From assembly GCF_000150955.2 (NCBI RefSeq), contig NC_011682.1, positions 765,359-829,358 of the forward strand: 64,000 nucleotides of DNA. Direction: 5' to 3'. The DNA comes from Phaeodactylum tricornutum CCAP 1055/1. Its lineage: Eukaryota > Bacillariophyta > Bacillariophyceae > Surirellales > Neidiaceae. The translations under genes were made by a program, and so were the position numbers. Under the pieces are notes generated by a model. It saw only the letters and a list, made by a program, of their open reading frames with translations. It made no database searches and had not been told where the DNA came from. This document shows, piece after piece, positions 22,658 through 33,937 of the stretch (the first letter of the stretch is position 1; the number at the start of each line of letters is the position of its first letter).

Positions 22658-23099
22658 GAGCATGATAAGAGCTTCCATTCGGTGACCGGTGCCTACACCG
22701 GCTAGCATTTGTCTATAGCGTTCGTCCTAAGTGTCGCTGCATGCACACTATTTCTATAAACATGATTCGAGAAATACCCTTCTCCTTTACAGTAAGAATT
22801 TTCCATGTTTGTAGCGTCAATAGAGGGATCGACCGAGCATCAGTATATTGGGATTTAAACCTCAGAACCGGGTCGATCTGGACAATCCATGACAATTGTC
22901 GTATTCCCCAGAGTACGGATGAAAGTCGATGAGGTCCGCGACGGATACGTTTCAACGAGAATTTGGTCGGGTACCGGTTTGCTACGCGAATGAACGCAAA
23001 CGGTGCTGTCATAGGTACTGCTTCCAGTACGTCCGTGCGAGCAGCTGCCTCCTTTCGGATCCGGTGCCGAGCTGCCGTCTATATGTACCGTTGTACTCT
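22658..23099. other. Convergent intergenic region
   Basis: About 440 bases between convergent gene ends, with no gene or repeat recognised. Confidence 0.4.
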
Positions 23100-23951
23100 T
23101 CAAGGCTTTCCGTAAACACGATACAGCTCAACTTCGGGAGCGTGTTTGAAATCGAGTTGGAGTTGTACAACGCGCTGCACCGAGGGCGACGTTTCCAAGG
23201 CAGCCAAGTACTTGGCCAAGCCGTCGCCGCGTCGACGTTCCACACTGGTAATCATGACGGTATGGGGGTTGGCACGAAAGAGGGCTTCTTGACAAGTGAC
23301 CAGATGCTTCCAGCTGTCGCCGTAGAGATACTCAAAGACACAATCGCAATTCAAGACCAGATCAAAGCCGTTCGGCAAGCGAAGCTTCTCCAACAATTGG
23401 TGCACACTGTCATCGGACCAATCCAAAGCCTCGGCTTGGAGCAGTCTTCCCCGATCGGGAAAGGCGTTGGCAATGTTGTCGCGCAATTGTGTCAACAAGG
23501 ATTCCTTGTCGGACAATACGACGGGCGATTGTCGTAGAGCGTGCAGGATCATCCCCGGCAATCCCAAGCCGCATCCCAACTCCAGTACGTTCGTGACGTC
23601 AGTGAGGAGTAAAGGAGCTTGCGTTGGCGACAACAAATACTGCACGGCGACTACGGCAGCCCGCCAAATGCGGGTGCCGGCCCACTGCGTCCCGTGAAAC
23701 AGGGGGGCCATTTCGGTTGCGGGAAGGCAGGTGGAGAGAAGAAAGGGTTCCACGCCGGGCCAAGTCACTCGAATACCCGTTTCTAGACCCGTCTCTGTGC
23801 GTACGGATTGTAACCAATCGGAATACTCGTCTTCGTCGCTTTCGTCGTCGGCGTCTGGTTCCTTGTCGGGGGAAGGATTGGAACCCTGGTCGGGGACAGT
23901 TCCGGTCTGCCGTGACGGTGTTTGGTCTTTGGCGGTCACTAGATCCGCCAT
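23100..23951 (-). CDS. METTL21/FAM86-like protein methyltransferase
   Basis: A 283-residue SAM-dependent methyltransferase of the Methyltransf_16 group, whose known members methylate lysines in chaperones and elongation factors. The first 50 residues are acidic and Ser-rich (DADDESDEDEYSDW). A family-typical approach region is visible (GTQWAGTRIWRAAVVAVQYL). Motif I, VLELGCGLGLPG, is near residue 122, and VVLSDKE for motif II is near 150. The DxxY-equivalent substrate-proximal motif reads LNCDCVFEYLYGDSW near 200, followed by ITSVERRRGDGLAKYL. The ATG at 23951 is the only sensible start and there is no targeting peptide, so it is probably cytosolic. The exact substrate cannot be deduced. Confidence 0.88.
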   Translation of the reverse strand: MADLVTAKDQTPSRQTGTVPDQGSNPSPDKEPDADDESDEDEYSDWLQSVRTETGLETGIRVTWPGVEPFLLSTCLPATEMAPLFHGTQWAGTRIWRAAVVAVQYLLSPTQAPLLLTDVTNVLELGCGLGLPGMILHALRQSPVVLSDKESLLTQLRDNIANAFPDRGRLLQAEALDWSDDSVHQLLEKLRLPNGFDLVLNCDCVFEYLYGDSWKHLVTCQEALFRANPHTVMITSVERRRGDGLAKYLAALETSPSVQRVVQLQLDFKHAPEVELYRVYGKP

Positions 23952-24988
23952 TTTGGGCGTAGCCGTCCTACAGTGACGCTAGCTAGCTTGCTTGCTAGAT
24001 ACGGTGTCGCCGACAATGTTCTTTTTTCAAGAAACAATGGATGCATGAATACAATGCCATCCAAACGCGCCAGAAGTATCGGTATATGGTAGGCTAGAAG
24101 CATGATGGACATGATGGACAGTCCTGAAGTGTGGTTCGAAGACAGACGGAAATACCGCGCACAGTCAACTTCCTTCTCCGGGTACTATAGGGTGGCAAGG
24201 GATGTGTTGTCGGTTGGCGTTCGGACGCATACGTGGAACCTGACTCACACACAGTCGCGAGTACGTAGCGTACGACGTCGTCTTCCCAATCTGCGTTTGC
24301 GAATCACGAGAGAACACGAAAAGAGTTCGGACGGAGTTTCGTGTAGAAACACATCCCCTTCACGGTGGGCAAGCCGTAGGATTCACGGATGTGCAATCGG
24401 ACGTGTCATCGGACGTATCCCGGGAACCCAGCGGTGTTGGGATGTGGTCCTCCTCACTTTCGCTAGCGCGCTGACTGTGAGTGTGTGAGTCATCGGCCGG
24501 GAATCAACCCAAGGTGCGACCAATGTGGCGCGCTGGACGAAGGCACCACCATCCACTGCGGATGTGGAAGGATACCTTTTGGAGTCGGCTAGCTTTTGGT
24601 AGGTTTCTTCACTCCCCGGATGCGATACTTTACCAGCATACCGACAACGCGTCTCTTGCAGCATTTGATAATATGTGTAAGCACACGGACGTCAGCTCTC
24701 CGACTGACTACCAACAAACACACGCACACACACACACACAGATATACACGAGTCAACCCTTTCTATTGGAGTCACTCACTGTCAGCCCATCGATTCGATC
24801 GAACACTCGAGTGCGCTCTACTTACGTTGCCACTTACAGTCAGTAACTCAGTCAGTTATTCACTCACTCACAGACACTCACAGATAATCAACATTCTTCT
24901 CACAATCTCTATCAACACTATACTCATAGTCCAGCAATCCAGGAACACTTTCTTTCCAATCCTCACTTGTCACTCACAGTCCACAACC
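23952..24988. other. Divergent intergenic region upstream of the Lhcr gene
   Basis: About 1 kb shared by the divergent methyltransferase and Lhcr genes. The last 300 bases are rich in CACTCAC and ACAC words, including the CA microsatellite at 24716-24740. This C/A-rich stretch is probably the Lhcr 5' untranslated region and promoter. No other gene is supported. Confidence 0.5.
24716..24740. repeat. CA dinucleotide microsatellite
   Basis: An uninterrupted (CA)8 at 24725-24740 preceded by imperfect CA-rich sequence, upstream of the Lhcr gene. It may vary in length between strains. Confidence 0.8.
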
Positions 24989-25883
24989 ATGAAGCTCTCT
25001 ATTGCCCTTCTCCTCGCTTCGGCCGCTTCCGCTACGGCCTTTGTTGCTCCCATGACTCAACCCCGCACATTGGCGCTGCGCATGGCGGACGCGACTCCGG
25101 AAGAGACCGTCACTTCACCCGTAGAGGAAGACGTCACTCCTCCCCCACCAGCCCTTCCCAAAATGAGCCAGTCCCTGCCCTTTATGGAGCGACCGGCAGC
25201 ACTCGACGGCACTCTAGTCGGTGACGTTGGTTTCGATCCTTTGGGCTTTGCCAAGACCAAGGCTGACCTCATCAATTACCGTGAAGCCGAAGTCAAGCAC
25301 GCTCGTTTGGCCATGCTCGCCGCTGCTGGATGGCCGCTCAGTGAACTCTTTGGTACGTGACTCGTCGACGTGGCTCCATCTCACTGTGCACACCCACACG
25401 TACACACATATTTGAACTGCACCACGACTCACTGTGCTTTCGTTTCTTTTGTGCATTGCTGCAGACGCCAAAATTGCCAACTGGATGGGCATGACTCCGC
25501 TCCTAGACGCTAACGATCGTGCTCCTAGTCTTTTGAACGGAGGACTGGGCAAGGTCAGCCCCGTGTACTGGGTAGCCTGTCTCGTCGCCGCGGCTGCCAT
25601 TGACGTATACGGCATTTCCAAAGCCCGCAAGAACGAACCCGATTACTTCCCCGGCAACCTCGGTATTGATCCTTTTGGTCTCTTCCCCAAGGACGCGGCT
25701 GCCCAAGAGGATATGAAGCTCAAGGAACTCAAGAACGGACGCTTGGCCATGATTGCCATTTCTGCCTTTGCCTTTCAGGAGTTCGTTTCCAAGTTTGGTG
25801 TCGTCAGCGAGACTCCCATTTTCTTCAAGCCCATTGGTACCGTCATTAAGGAGTACACCAACTCGGGATACTACATGCCCTAG
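24989..25883 (+). CDS. Lhcr: Lhcr-type fucoxanthin-chlorophyll a/c light-harvesting protein
   Basis: Thylakoid antenna protein binding chlorophylls a/c and fucoxanthin; the red-lineage Lhcr group mainly serves photosystem I. Exons 24989-25352 and 25465-25883 with a 112-bp GT-AG intron in phase 1 give 260 residues. The signal peptide ([15 protein letters not shown]) is followed by TAFVAP, the diatom ASAFAP-type cleavage motif with Phe at +1, directing import through four membranes into the plastid. GFDPLGF begins the mature protein. Helix 1 carries the chlorophyll-binding [17 protein letters not shown]. Helix 3 carries the duplicate motif [20 protein letters not shown] with ExxxxR/N charge pairs. 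The middle helix is [17 protein letters not shown]. The second GIDPFGLFP motif precedes helix 3. I did not try to assign the paralogue number. Confidence 0.94.
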
Positions 25884-26877
25884 GGCCGCCTTTGGCGACA
25901 GGTCACTGCTATGGTCACGCAGCCGAAAACTCTCTTTGCCCCCGTCAACAACCGTTTTATGCGGCTTGCTGCGGTACGACGCTTTCCCATACACATTATA
26001 TGTTGTAAATAGTTCTATTAGATACAAATAATACTGCCGTACAGAAAGATTGTCTACTACTGAAAAACCAATCGTTTTGTTGTCAGGGAGATTTAAACTG
26101 GCAGCTTGCTTCTACAACGAGTGAGTGGCTTTCTTCAAGTCTTATCTCTGGAGCAGTGTAATTACGGTTACACCACAGTCACAAGCGTGGAGTTCGATGT
26201 TTCCCTCTGGTGACTACGAAAGGTTTCCCGTTGGATCTCTTTCCAGAGCCGCCGCTTGTCTGTTAACGACCTTTGGAAAGAAGGTTGGGTGCCTTTGTCG
26301 TTTTATATGAATTATTTTTGGTTCCTAGCTAGAGTAGGGGCACTGCAGGATCTGTTGGCATCGCAAACGCTTCTGCCATGGACGTCACTGTCGATCCATC
26401 GTGGCTCTAACTGCGAAGTGTACTGTACATCGCAGACAAGAGCAATAACACGGCGTGCAGTACCCCTATTCGCCATTCCCTTTGGAGCCCAATCCTGGAA
26501 TTCCGAAACGCCCGTGATTGACCCCAACGCACAATTCCTAGACGACACTGGAAACTTGTATAAATGCTCAACCGTCATTTTATCTCATTATTTATGTAAT
26601 TAGCGAACCGCACCAATTATGCGAAAACTATTTCTCTCAATTTCCTCACTTTTTGGACTTTTACCCACGCTGTGGATGTGATACAATCATCCGAACCAAT
26701 CGCAGACCCTCACCACATTACACCCTTCATCAGTGATTCACTTTGTATTTTTGATACACACCAACAACATATCAGCACCAGACCCGTCATTATCATCAAC
26801 CACCATCCACCATTACTTTCTACACGTAGCTGTATTAGGAAACAACGCTCGCATATCGTTCCGAAGGAGACCACATA
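25884..26877. other. Intergenic region, no gene recognised
   Basis: About 990 bases downstream of Lhcr. ORFs at 26125-26310 and 26256-26603 show no domain, and the latter has no ATG start. The final 200 bases are C/A-rich and probably form the promoter and 5' leader of the next gene. Confidence 0.45.
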
Positions 26878-29800
26878 ATGACCAAGAAACCATCGTTTTC
26901 GGTTGACATTTGTGCCACTTGCATCACGTCCAAAGCGCCTCCTTTGCCGTTGCGAGAGGAACTCCCCTCGTTGGGATTCGAAATCGTTTACAACGCCGGT
27001 GGTCTGGGAGCGAAGGCGAGCAAACACGAAACCAAGATAGCGTTGGATCAGTATCGGAAACAATGCCAAACCAAAGAACTCAAAAAACGACGATTCTTTC
27101 CCAAGAGTTCGAGACGAATCAGAGAAACCCTGTTGGAGCGGAAAAAGATTGAGCACCAGCTCAAGATACCCCATGCTCTCTCCTATGCAGCATACGAGCA
27201 TAGATTGGCCCGTCTCGAGGAGAAAAGTTGGACGTCAACTTCGACTTCCTTCACGCCCACTACGCATGCGAGCTCCCACAAATCGATATCGTTATACAAG
27301 TACAAAGACGGCAAGAAGCCTTTCACAAAACGATGCAAGGGAAGATGGGGTATTTCGCTGCGTAGACGTATAGGCTCGAATCGTAAGAAAGACACGAAAA
27401 GTCTTCCTTCCGAAACATCGGAATTTTTGCAGACTTCAAGCATCAGGGATACTATCGGTAAGGCCGCCTTCGGAGACTTTCTTGTGCCTGTGAATTCATC
27501 ATCGCACGAAAAGGAAAATGGCGTAGATTGCGGCATGTATACCAAGCGCAATCCACTGAAGTGGAAAAGGGCGTTTGACTCAGAATCTTTCGACAGCCAC
27601 AGCAATGACTCGTCTATCTCGAGCAACGGAGACTGCTCCACCAACGACATCAAGTTGCAATTTGTCGCTTCTGACGAAATGGAAAAAAAGTTACCTGTTT
27701 TCAACACCTTCAATGAGACGGAACGAGAGGGCGCCGCCTTTGCCAATCAAGGGATGAACAAGGATGTTTCGCTGATCATGGCTGCTGGTGACTCAGCGAA
27801 ATCATCAGCCAAGCTTTATGACGATCTTGAGGTGGAGGAGGCGATTGCCGCGGCGTTTAAAGAATTTGCAAATCCAAAGCTAAACTCAGCATCTATTTCG
27901 CCTATCGCGGCTCAATCGTCAAATAACCCGTTCAATATCCATGAAGCACCTGCTCCGTGGTCGGGGTCGACTAAATATGCCATTGAAAATCAATCTGCGG
28001 AAGCAAACGGAATCAGCTCGAAAGTTGAACCACAAAGACCGATGGAGAGAGAGCCAATTCGTGATCGGGACAAATCGCACATCAAGCAACAAAATTGGTT
28101 TTGGTTTGCCAAACATCTGTTTGAAGACGTTGCAGGAGATGTCGTCAAAGCTTCTATTACTTCAACGCCAGGTTTCAAAATAGAAGCAAAAAGTTTAGAG
28201 GTCGCGGATGAGCCAGTGGTGGTCGAAGAAAGGCGCGCCGAAGTCAAGAAGAGTATTGCGCATCTACCTGCTGTGACTTTGTCGATCAAAACCAAAGCAG
28301 GAAGCGAAGGGCTAGGAGACTCCGGTGGCCCCAATCAGTGCAACACTCGTCTGCCTTTTCTTGAGATGCTTACAGGACTTGGTAGTTGTATGTCCGACAT
28401 TTTGGGGGCCGTTCAAGAAACTCCGGAACTCGCTCATGTCAAATGCCAAGACGACGGTAGATTCCCATTGCATACTCTCTGCAATAGAGACATTATTGAT
28501 CGTTCATCGGTTGCTGAATCACCACTGGCAGGTGTTTTGCTGGCCGACATCTTGGAGTACAAAGAGGTCCTTAGGAACCTGTTGGAAGCCTACCCTGCGG
28601 CAGCGACTGTTATGGACAAGACCGGCGACCTACCAGTGCATTTGCTTGCCAGGACGCTCATGAAATGGGAAGCCTACTGGTATACAACTGTTTACGCTCA
28701 AGCTGCGAAAGTCTTCAATCCCGATGGAAAAGATGCTAACGCAATCTCGTCGTTGTATCATACGATGTCGACATGTGTTGAACTCGTTCTAGAACCCCTG
28801 GTTACAAAAGAGGATTTGTGTCGCCAACCAGGTAGTGTTGGTAGAATGTTTCCATTGCATATCGCATCTATATTTACATGTTCAGTCGAATCACTCCAAT
28901 CACTCCTCGAAGCATACCCGAATGCAGCAAAAAAAAGGTGTGATCTCAACACCCTCAATACCTTTACCCCCGACGATTCTTTTCCTTTAATTTTGCATGA
29001 TTCGCTTTCAACAGACTTTCCAAAATGGGAGGTTGAAATCTTCAAGCAAAATGAATCTTATGTGGCAGGCCTTGGTTGCCACAAGTACGGTGATGATACC
29101 GAGAGGTACCTCCGCCGATCGGACCTGCTCTTCGCCTACAACCCAACCATTGAGCCATATAGGCTTGATGGCGAACGCATAAGACGTCTCGAAAGAAAAA
29201 TAATTTTTGAAGCAATTCAAGTCGTCGAAGGGAAAGAAGACTGCCTTAGCAAAGCCATGCAGCGAATTTGGGTATGGCTCTGTACATTCAAAGAACATGG
29301 AAGCAAGCGACCCACTTACAGTCAAAGCGTGAAGAGAATCGCAAGAATGTTAACGCTTCGTGCTGTTCAATATCTAGCCTCAATCTCAACTCCACATGGA
29401 AAATTAGTCTTGGACGAGGCTACTCCTGAATGTTCAAGAGTCATTCAACTCCGGCTTGCAGAAAGCCAACCCATTGACCTATGGGGAAAAAGGGTTCCAC
29501 AATCTCGTCGTTTGACGAAGCAAAATGTGAGGCAATTTGTAAAAAAGATCTTCAATGTTGAGCAGCAGCGCTTCCCTACGAGCTTCATTGTACTACCGTA
29601 TCGTCTGCAGGTGAATAAAGACGGTTTTAACAGCATTGGAACACCAGAAGCGATCGAGGTTGCGGACTTATTCACCAGTTATATGCTACGTCTGACAGAT
29701 CCAAGAGCTCTTCTTCACTATCTTAACGTAAAATCACAGAAACACTATGGTGAACCACTTATCCAGGGAAGCAAGACGGATGAGGCCCGACAAAATTTTC

Positions 29801-31437
29801 TCGATTCAATCAAGAGAGTAGAAGACAATATGCTTTCTCTATACAAACCAGGATCGTCGTTTTTATATCTTCTAGATGAAGGAACTGGCTTTCCAGTAGT
29901 TCCAGGGAGCACTGACGAGTACCCAATCATCCTCGCTGAACCTATGAGCATCATTCCCAAAATATTCCCGCTGATGATGCCTGGATTGGTCATGATGCGA
30001 GGCGAACAGTATCTAATCACATTGTCGAAGGTCCTCCTCGACAGCGACGTAACGATGGTACCACGAAACTGGTTGACGACTACAGATAATATCGAAAGAA
30101 GGCTATTATCCGCTGAGGTTGCGGATTTGACTGACAGTGAAGCGTCGACATTAGGTGATCGTATATCTCAGCTTTCGTCTAGCAACAAGACTCGATGGGA
30201 GGGGATTATGTCACCCAAGAATGGAAATACTGAATGGGCTGCGGAAATGTCTATTCTCAACACTCTGATGGAAGTAAACGACCCATCGATGAAGTTTGCT
30301 GGTCTCAAAGTTCAACGTGACGATGATTCGTCTTTGTTTTGGTCTGTGGACTCAAACAATGATTGCTGTAATTCGACTCTTGCGCTAGGAGCATTGCACA
30401 TTGATGACCTCTCCAATAAACAAAAAGAATTGGCCAAAAAGCTGGAACGCATGAGAGTCGACAGGAAAGATTCGGGTCCAGATTTTCGATACCCTAGAAA
30501 GAACTTCGTTGAGCCACATAACGAGATGCTTAACAAACCATTTTGGCAAAGGCTAGCTAACGCTTGCGACTACGTCAAATATCCTGACAAAGCAGTAGAC
30601 TCAGAAAGAAAAAAGCTTCCCTTGAAAATTGCTATTGACTGTAAATCAAAATTGGATTCTGAAATTTCCTCAGATGATATGAAAGGGGAGATCCGAAAGA
30701 AGTACAGCTTTCTTTTATCCGACTTGGCAGTTAAGGATCGCGATAATAAGGGACAAGAAGCCTTCTGCTGTCGACAACGAGAACGAGGTTCGAGTAGTGA
30801 AAGAATTTGGGAGGATGTGACTTCGGAATTAGACCGTGCTGGAATGTTTTACGAGGAGAGTGCAATCTTGCACCTGAAAGTCGGCATTGCTGAAGAAGCA
30901 AAACGAAGCGGGCTTCTCGCCAAGCGAATCGCTTCGCTCCAGGAAGGCGGGGCTCATGTATGTTTTAAGGCGGAAGCACTAGACACGGAGCTGCCATATC
31001 ACGAAATTCAAAACGAAGTGACTGTCCTTCCAGGACTTTCTGATTCCAGGAAATTGTTGATTAGGCTGTTCGACTTGGAGGACCGTTTGTTGTGTGACGA
31101 GATTGATATTCAGCATCTCGCAATTGAGTCCCTTTCTATGTTTTACCAGATTGAAGAGGTCGACCCCGACAATCTGTTTGAAGAAACGAAAGAAGAATTC
31201 AATAGCCGCGAGAGCGTTTTACATCGTGCACATCCTCGTGTACACTCTGCTTCTTTTAGAGCAGATGCGAGAGGATTTTGTGGTGAGAAAACGCCTAGTC
31301 TAGCCACGTCGTTGTCTAATGACCCTGGAAGTTTCGTCAACCCTCTTGACCTGACGAATCTGAATGATAATGTAATGGAAGACATCGCAGTGCCGTGGGT
31401 TGTGTATCACGAATCGACTGGCCAAATTGAGTTCTGA
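26878..31437 (+). CDS. Large ankyrin-like repeat protein of unknown function
   Basis: A 1519-residue ORF without introns, starting at an ATG at 26878. The first 180 residues are strongly basic with KKRRFFPKSSRRIRE and KKDTKSLP, possibly nuclear targeting. Residues 180-500 are low-complexity and Ser/Asn-rich. About residues 520-690 contain degenerate ankyrin-like units with the pattern typical of diatoms: DDGRFPLHTLCNR, LLEAYPAAATVMDKTGDLPVH and FPLHIASIF with LLEAYPNAAKK. From about 770 to 1180 there is a well-composed region of unknown fold (RFPTSFIVLPYRLQVN, LLDEGTGFPVVPGS, PLMMPGLVMMRGEQYLITL). The C-terminal 300 residues are charged and helical. The conserved-looking middle region may be a diatom-specific domain (inference). 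The gene ends only 57 bp from the convergent FAD oxidoreductase. Confidence 0.8.
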   Translation: MTKKPSFSVDICATCITSKAPPLPLREELPSLGFEIVYNAGGLGAKASKHETKIALDQYRKQCQTKELKKRRFFPKSSRRIRETLLERKKIEHQLKIPHALSYAAYEHRLARLEEKSWTSTSTSFTPTTHASSHKSISLYKYKDGKKPFTKRCKGRWGISLRRRIGSNRKKDTKSLPSETSEFLQTSSIRDTIGKAAFGDFLVPVNSSSHEKENGVDCGMYTKRNPLKWKRAFDSESFDSHSNDSSISSNGDCSTNDIKLQFVASDEMEKKLPVFNTFNETEREGAAFANQGMNKDVSLIMAAGDSAKSSAKLYDDLEVEEAIAAAFKEFANPKLNSASISPIAAQSSNNPFNIHEAPAPWSGSTKYAIENQSAEANGISSKVEPQRPMEREPIRDRDKSHIKQQNWFWFAKHLFEDVAGDVVKASITSTPGFKIEAKSLEVADEPVVVEERRAEVKKSIAHLPAVTLSIKTKAGSEGLGDSGGPNQCNTRLPFLEMLTGLGSCMSDILGAVQETPELAHVKCQDDGRFPLHTLCNRDIIDRSSVAESPLAGVLLADILEYKEVLRNLLEAYPAAATVMDKTGDLPVHLLARTLMKWEAYWYTTVYAQAAKVFNPDGKDANAISSLYHTMSTCVELVLEPLVTKEDLCRQPGSVGRMFPLHIASIFTCSVESLQSLLEAYPNAAKKRCDLNTLNTFTPDDSFPLILHDSLSTDFPKWEVEIFKQNESYVAGLGCHKYGDDTERYLRRSDLLFAYNPTIEPYRLDGERIRRLERKIIFEAIQVVEGKEDCLSKAMQRIWVWLCTFKEHGSKRPTYSQSVKRIARMLTLRAVQYLASISTPHGKLVLDEATPECSRVIQLRLAESQPIDLWGKRVPQSRRLTKQNVRQFVKKIFNVEQQRFPTSFIVLPYRLQVNKDGFNSIGTPEAIEVADLFTSYMLRLTDPRALLHYLNVKSQKHYGEPLIQGSKTDEARQNFLDSIKRVEDNMLSLYKPGSSFLYLLDEGTGFPVVPGSTDEYPIILAEPMSIIPKIFPLMMPGLVMMRGEQYLITLSKVLLDSDVTMVPRNWLTTTDNIERRLLSAEVADLTDSEASTLGDRISQLSSSNKTRWEGIMSPKNGNTEWAAEMSILNTLMEVNDPSMKFAGLKVQRDDDSSLFWSVDSNNDCCNSTLALGALHIDDLSNKQKELAKKLERMRVDRKDSGPDFRYPRKNFVEPHNEMLNKPFWQRLANACDYVKYPDKAVDSERKKLPLKIAIDCKSKLDSEISSDDMKGEIRKKYSFLLSDLAVKDRDNKGQEAFCCRQRERGSSSERIWEDVTSELDRAGMFYEESAILHLKVGIAEEAKRSGLLAKRIASLQEGGAHVCFKAEALDTELPYHEIQNEVTVLPGLSDSRKLLIRLFDLEDRLLCDEIDIQHLAIESLSMFYQIEEVDPDNLFEETKEEFNSRESVLHRAHPRVHSASFRADARGFCGEKTPSLATSLSNDPGSFVNPLDLTNLNDNVMEDIAVPWVVYHESTGQIEF

Positions 31438-31494
31438 AATTATTCGCCCCTTGTATACATTTGAGAAACTGGATCATTGACGCTCTATTCCGGC

Positions 31495-33937
31495 TTACTC
31501 TACATTCATGCAGTCCACGAGATGTTGTTTTTCCTTTTCATTGATCCAGCGTTGGGAGAGCGTTGACGTGGCGGGCCATGGACGGCCTCCCACATGTTCA
31601 ATGGGCACACCGTTTTCTCGCGCGATGATAGCTCGTACACGAGCTTCGCAGTTGTAGTTTTCAGGGTCGCCCTGACAATGACCCATACCAGCCCGAGTCC
31701 TCTTCCTAATTCCTTGCGACGAATCAATTGGCAGGGAACGACGAATCGCTCGAACGATTTCTAGCTCTGTAACCTTTTCGCACTTGCAAACTACATTCGC
31801 AGCCATTTGCTCCATATTGCTACCATCGCTGTCGAACTTGCCGACGGGTCCCATTTTCAGCCCTTTCATCCCAACTTTGGGGATGACGATCGGCGCTCTA
31901 TTAGGATTGAAGCTCTGATTTGTTTCTGTCGTGAGGCCCGCCTTACGCAGCATTTCAATCACGTCGAGAGCAACTAAAATAGTAAAAATGAGTATATTTT
32001 GTGTCAGCTTCAAGCTGCAATGCCAAGCATTTTGGAGTTGCAGCAATTACACGTACTTGCTGGAGAGCCAGCCAATCCAGGCGAATCGATTCCAGCAACG
32101 TGAATCATGCGGGCATCGTTCTTGGAATGCTCAATTATCCAGTCGCCACGATCCGATTTCGCACGTGCTCCGCAAAACGCATGAAATGTTTCGCGAGGGT
32201 CAAAACCAGGAACGAGCTGTTTGCATTTAGCAAGGATGTACTCCTGCACTGCCGCTGAAGACATCTTCCTAGCTTCCTCGTTGCCTACATCACGAGCCGT
32301 CGGACCAAGAATCAAGTTTCCCCATAGCGTTGTCTGGACTAAGACACCTTTTCCAAGCTTAGGATCTGGGCACGGAAACAGAGTATGCTTAGCCAGGTAG
32401 CCCTGGAACATTGAATTTGAAAAGCGAGAAAAACGTTGGTTGAGTCTCGCGCACGTCCCGCCGATATAGTTGCGTACTAGAACCCGTGATACTTGAGTAT
32501 GCTTACCTGATTCCGATTGAGTAAAATATAGTCTCCAAGACGAGGCTTGATATTGAATGAATCGTCACCCACCAAGCGAGCAATCTCGTCGGCGGCGCCG
32601 CCTGCACAGTTGACGACAAACTTTGTTTTAATTTTTTCCGTCGATACAATCTTGCCTTGCATAGGACGAGGACCTCCAGATCCTCCCACCAGCATGTCCG
32701 GCACTGAAACAGGATGGCCGCCTCCTGTACCAACAGGAGGACTAGCCTGGTCCACTAAATGACACAGGGGAATACTGCGATCAACCTTGGATGTTGCAGC
32801 GTTGGGAAAGATGAAAGGCACCAGCTTGCTTAGAATCCACAAGAAGCACAGAACCGCTAAATGATACTTTTCATTTTGCTTGTGTGCACTGCCTTTGGTG
32901 ACAAAAAAATGAGCCACAGTGGTAGCACCTACGGCATACATGGCAAAGTTGAAGACTGTAGCTTTACCAGCTTGTGCGATGGCTCTGACGTAGTCTTCTG
33001 GTTCCCAGTATTTCAAAGTCACCATCATATGACCTTTATCTTTATTTTGAATGTCCATTACTTGCCGACGAATACGAAGCTCAACGCCGTTGTCGACTGC
33101 GTTTTCAGCTAAAGCCACGGCGTACTGAAATGTGCGACAAGGAGAAGAAAGTCAGGTGACCTCAAAGAACAGAGCGACTCACAAGCATAAAACTGGAATC
33201 TGCTAAGTACCTCATACGGAATAACATTTCCTGCATCGGGTGAATACAAGGCCGCAATGGCGTCTGGATGCACGTGTGGCTCCATCCGAAGTAGCTCGGC
33301 CCGTTCGACGATCCTCAAGTTTTGGACGCCGTTGGTCTTTCCACGCTTGAGAAGATTATTCAGCACCTTCTTGTCGGCTTCCTTAAAAGCCAAAACAAGT
33401 GATCCGTTAGTTTGATAGCCAAATCGTAGCTCTTTGTCCAACGCAGCAAACATCTGGTTTCCCTTCCAACAGTACTTGGCCCGATTACTACCAGGTTTGT
33501 CGTCATATCCGGCGTGAACAATTCCCGAGTTTCCTGCAAATAAGTTACGCAATAGCATGCGCGTTTGTCATGTGAGAGCGAAGCATGATCCAGCGACTCG
33601 TAGAAAGCACACACTCACCTTTTGTCGCTCCTTGCGAGACATCGTCGCCGGCTTCGACCCAAAGCACACTAATTTTGTAACGTGACAACTCTCTCGCAAT
33701 CGCTGCCCCGATGCAGCCTGCACCGATAATTACGACATCATACGTATCATCATCTTTTGCGGCAACTTTACGCGATCGAGAGCGTGGACAAGCGTCCTGA
33801 AAGTCGCATCCGGAGCAGGATTTCTCCACATTTTGAAAGACACCATCGCAGTCTTCAATATCTAACCAGTTTCCAGCATAGTATACGCCTTTGACTCCAT
33901 GCTGCCGTATTTCTTCTGTCTTAGCATTAGGAGTCAT
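31495..33937 (-). CDS. FAD-dependent oxidoreductase (DAO/GlpA-LhgO-like) with C-terminal BFD-type 2Fe-2S domain
   Basis: Five exons (33619-33937, 33211-33533, 32517-33124 with its end at 32507, 32057-32402, 31495-31973) with four short GT-AG introns encode 694 residues. After an N-terminal extension, the FAD dinucleotide fold reads [20 protein letters not shown]. The splice of exons 1 and 2 creates [19 protein letters not shown], matching the [11 protein letters not shown] motif of glycerol-3-phosphate and 2-hydroxyacid dehydrogenases. [29 protein letters not shown]-like [17 protein letters not shown] and the spliced [22 protein letters not shown] complete the DAO fold. The C-terminal [17 protein letters not shown] and [14 protein letters not shown] match the BFD [2Fe-2S] domain. 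Unusually, about 100 residues with two hydrophobic helices ([19 protein letters not shown] and [18 protein letters not shown]) are inserted in the middle of the fold. Electron acceptor and substrate are unknown. Confidence 0.88.

Noticed and set aside
26256-26603. Gene downstream of Lhcr
   Set aside because: No ATG start and no recognisable feature.
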